Source: JAHEGP01 sp963751595
GTDB lineage: Bacteria; Pseudomonadota; Gammaproteobacteria; Pseudomonadales; JAHEGP01
NCBI GenBank assembly: GCA_963751595.1
Contig: CAVVVC010000004.1
Coordinates: 1-64,000 of the forward strand
Length of the DNA stretch: 64,000 nt
Direction: 5' to 3'
The position numbers and the translations under genes were made by a program. Within the stretch, counting starts at the first letter, position 1; every line of letters starts with the position of its first letter. Under the pieces are notes generated by a model. The model saw only the letters and a program-made list of their open reading frames with translations, was not told the DNA's origin and did no database searches. This document shows, in pieces, positions 63,794-64,000 of the stretch.

Positions 63794-63829
63794 TTAACTG
63801 TATCGTTCACATTAACTGTATCGTTCACA
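63794..63829 (+). repeat. Perfect 18-bp tandem duplication ahead of the export gene
   Basis: TTAACTGTATCGTTCACA occurs twice head to tail, ending 18 bases before the next start codon. Both copies contain CTGTATCGTTC, which also occurs at 62187 upstream of epsB. It could be a regulatory site or a simple duplication. Confidence 0.9.
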
Positions 63830-63847
63830 TTGAAAAGGGTTGCCAAC

Positions 63848-64000
63848 ATGGGCTTGCTTAAATTGCTAACTGTTGCGTTCGCTGCTACGTTTTTAATGGC
63901 TTGTGAAACACCGGGGCCGATCGAAGTCCCTGATTATAAGGTTTCCTATAGCGAAGAAGAGTATCGAATTGGTGTGGCGGACAGTCTCGGGATCAGCGTA
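63848..64000 (+). CDS. Polysaccharide export lipoprotein (Wza-like), 5' part only
   Basis: The first 51 codons are present and the window ends inside the gene. The translation starts MGLLKLLTVAFAATFLMACE, a lipoprotein signal peptide with lipobox LMAC (Cys19), and continues to YSEEEYRIGVADSLGISV, which matches the start of the polysaccharide biosynthesis/export domain (usually YRIGxGDxLxIxV; here Ala replaces Gly). It would form the outer-membrane exit for the polymer begun by EpsB. Confidence 0.8.
   Translation, partial: MGLLKLLTVAFAATFLMACETPGPIEVPDYKVSYSEEEYRIGVADSLGISV

Overview
The window looks like a chromosomal segment of a marine gammaproteobacterium. The 16S gene, the gammaproteobacterial gene orders (tRNA-tufB-secE-nusG-rplKAJL-rpoBC, then str, S10, spc and alpha operons; uvrA-MFS-ssb; fabA-fabB) and a PEP-CTERM/exosortase-type polysaccharide locus suggest the Cellvibrionales group, possibly Halieaceae. 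That placement is my inference from recognised sequence character, not from a search. Almost every gene is housekeeping, and most of the window reads on the plus strand.

Layout. 1-6301: one complete rRNA operon (16S, tRNA-Ile, tRNA-Ala, 23S, 5S, terminator). Its 16S-23S spacer is unusual: tRNA-Ile is followed by three and a half tandem 172-bp units, each ending in a broken copy of the tRNA-Ile 3' half, and both spacer tRNAs have extra decayed fragments. 6435-8911: birA, coaX and a SPOR-domain gene. 8942-10885: tRNA-Thr, Tyr, Gly, Thr, first tuf gene, tRNA-Trp. 10937-23173: secE, nusG, rplK, rplA, rplJ, rplL, rpoB, rpoC. 23337-27702: rpsL, rpsG, fusA, second tuf. 28030-41865: the S10, spc and alpha ribosomal protein operons, with secY, rpmJ and rpoA, closed by a strong palindromic terminator.

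42083-53845 holds a small PEP-CTERM protein gene behind a near-consensus sigma-54 promoter, uvrA (minus, LexA-like box), a YajR-type MFS exporter, ssb, a beta-CASP metallo-beta-lactamase, an RmlD-like protein that has lost its cofactor and catalytic motifs, moaB, moeA, and fabA-fabB (minus). 54240-61976 is a sugar-nucleotide supply region: UDP-glucose dehydrogenase, galU, manB-type phosphohexomutase, and on the minus strand pgi, a TviB/WbpO-type nucleotide-sugar dehydrogenase and a UDP-glucuronate 4-epimerase-like enzyme. The window ends with an EpsB-type priming glycosyltransferase and the first 51 codons of an outer-membrane polysaccharide export lipoprotein, both of the type found in PEP-CTERM/XrtA exopolysaccharide clusters.

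How it fits together: the left two thirds supply ribosomes, RNA polymerase and elongation factors. Their promoters share a GC-rich discriminator just after the -10 box, which fits joint growth-rate or stringent control. The right third makes activated sugars and begins an exopolysaccharide assembly operon. The PEP-CTERM protein at 42083 is a likely cargo of the exosortase expected beyond the right edge. The observations most worth following are the spacer tandem array, the sigma-54-driven PEP-CTERM gene, a short sequence repeated ahead of the two exopolysaccharide genes, and the different terminator stems at the ends of the two near-identical tuf copies.
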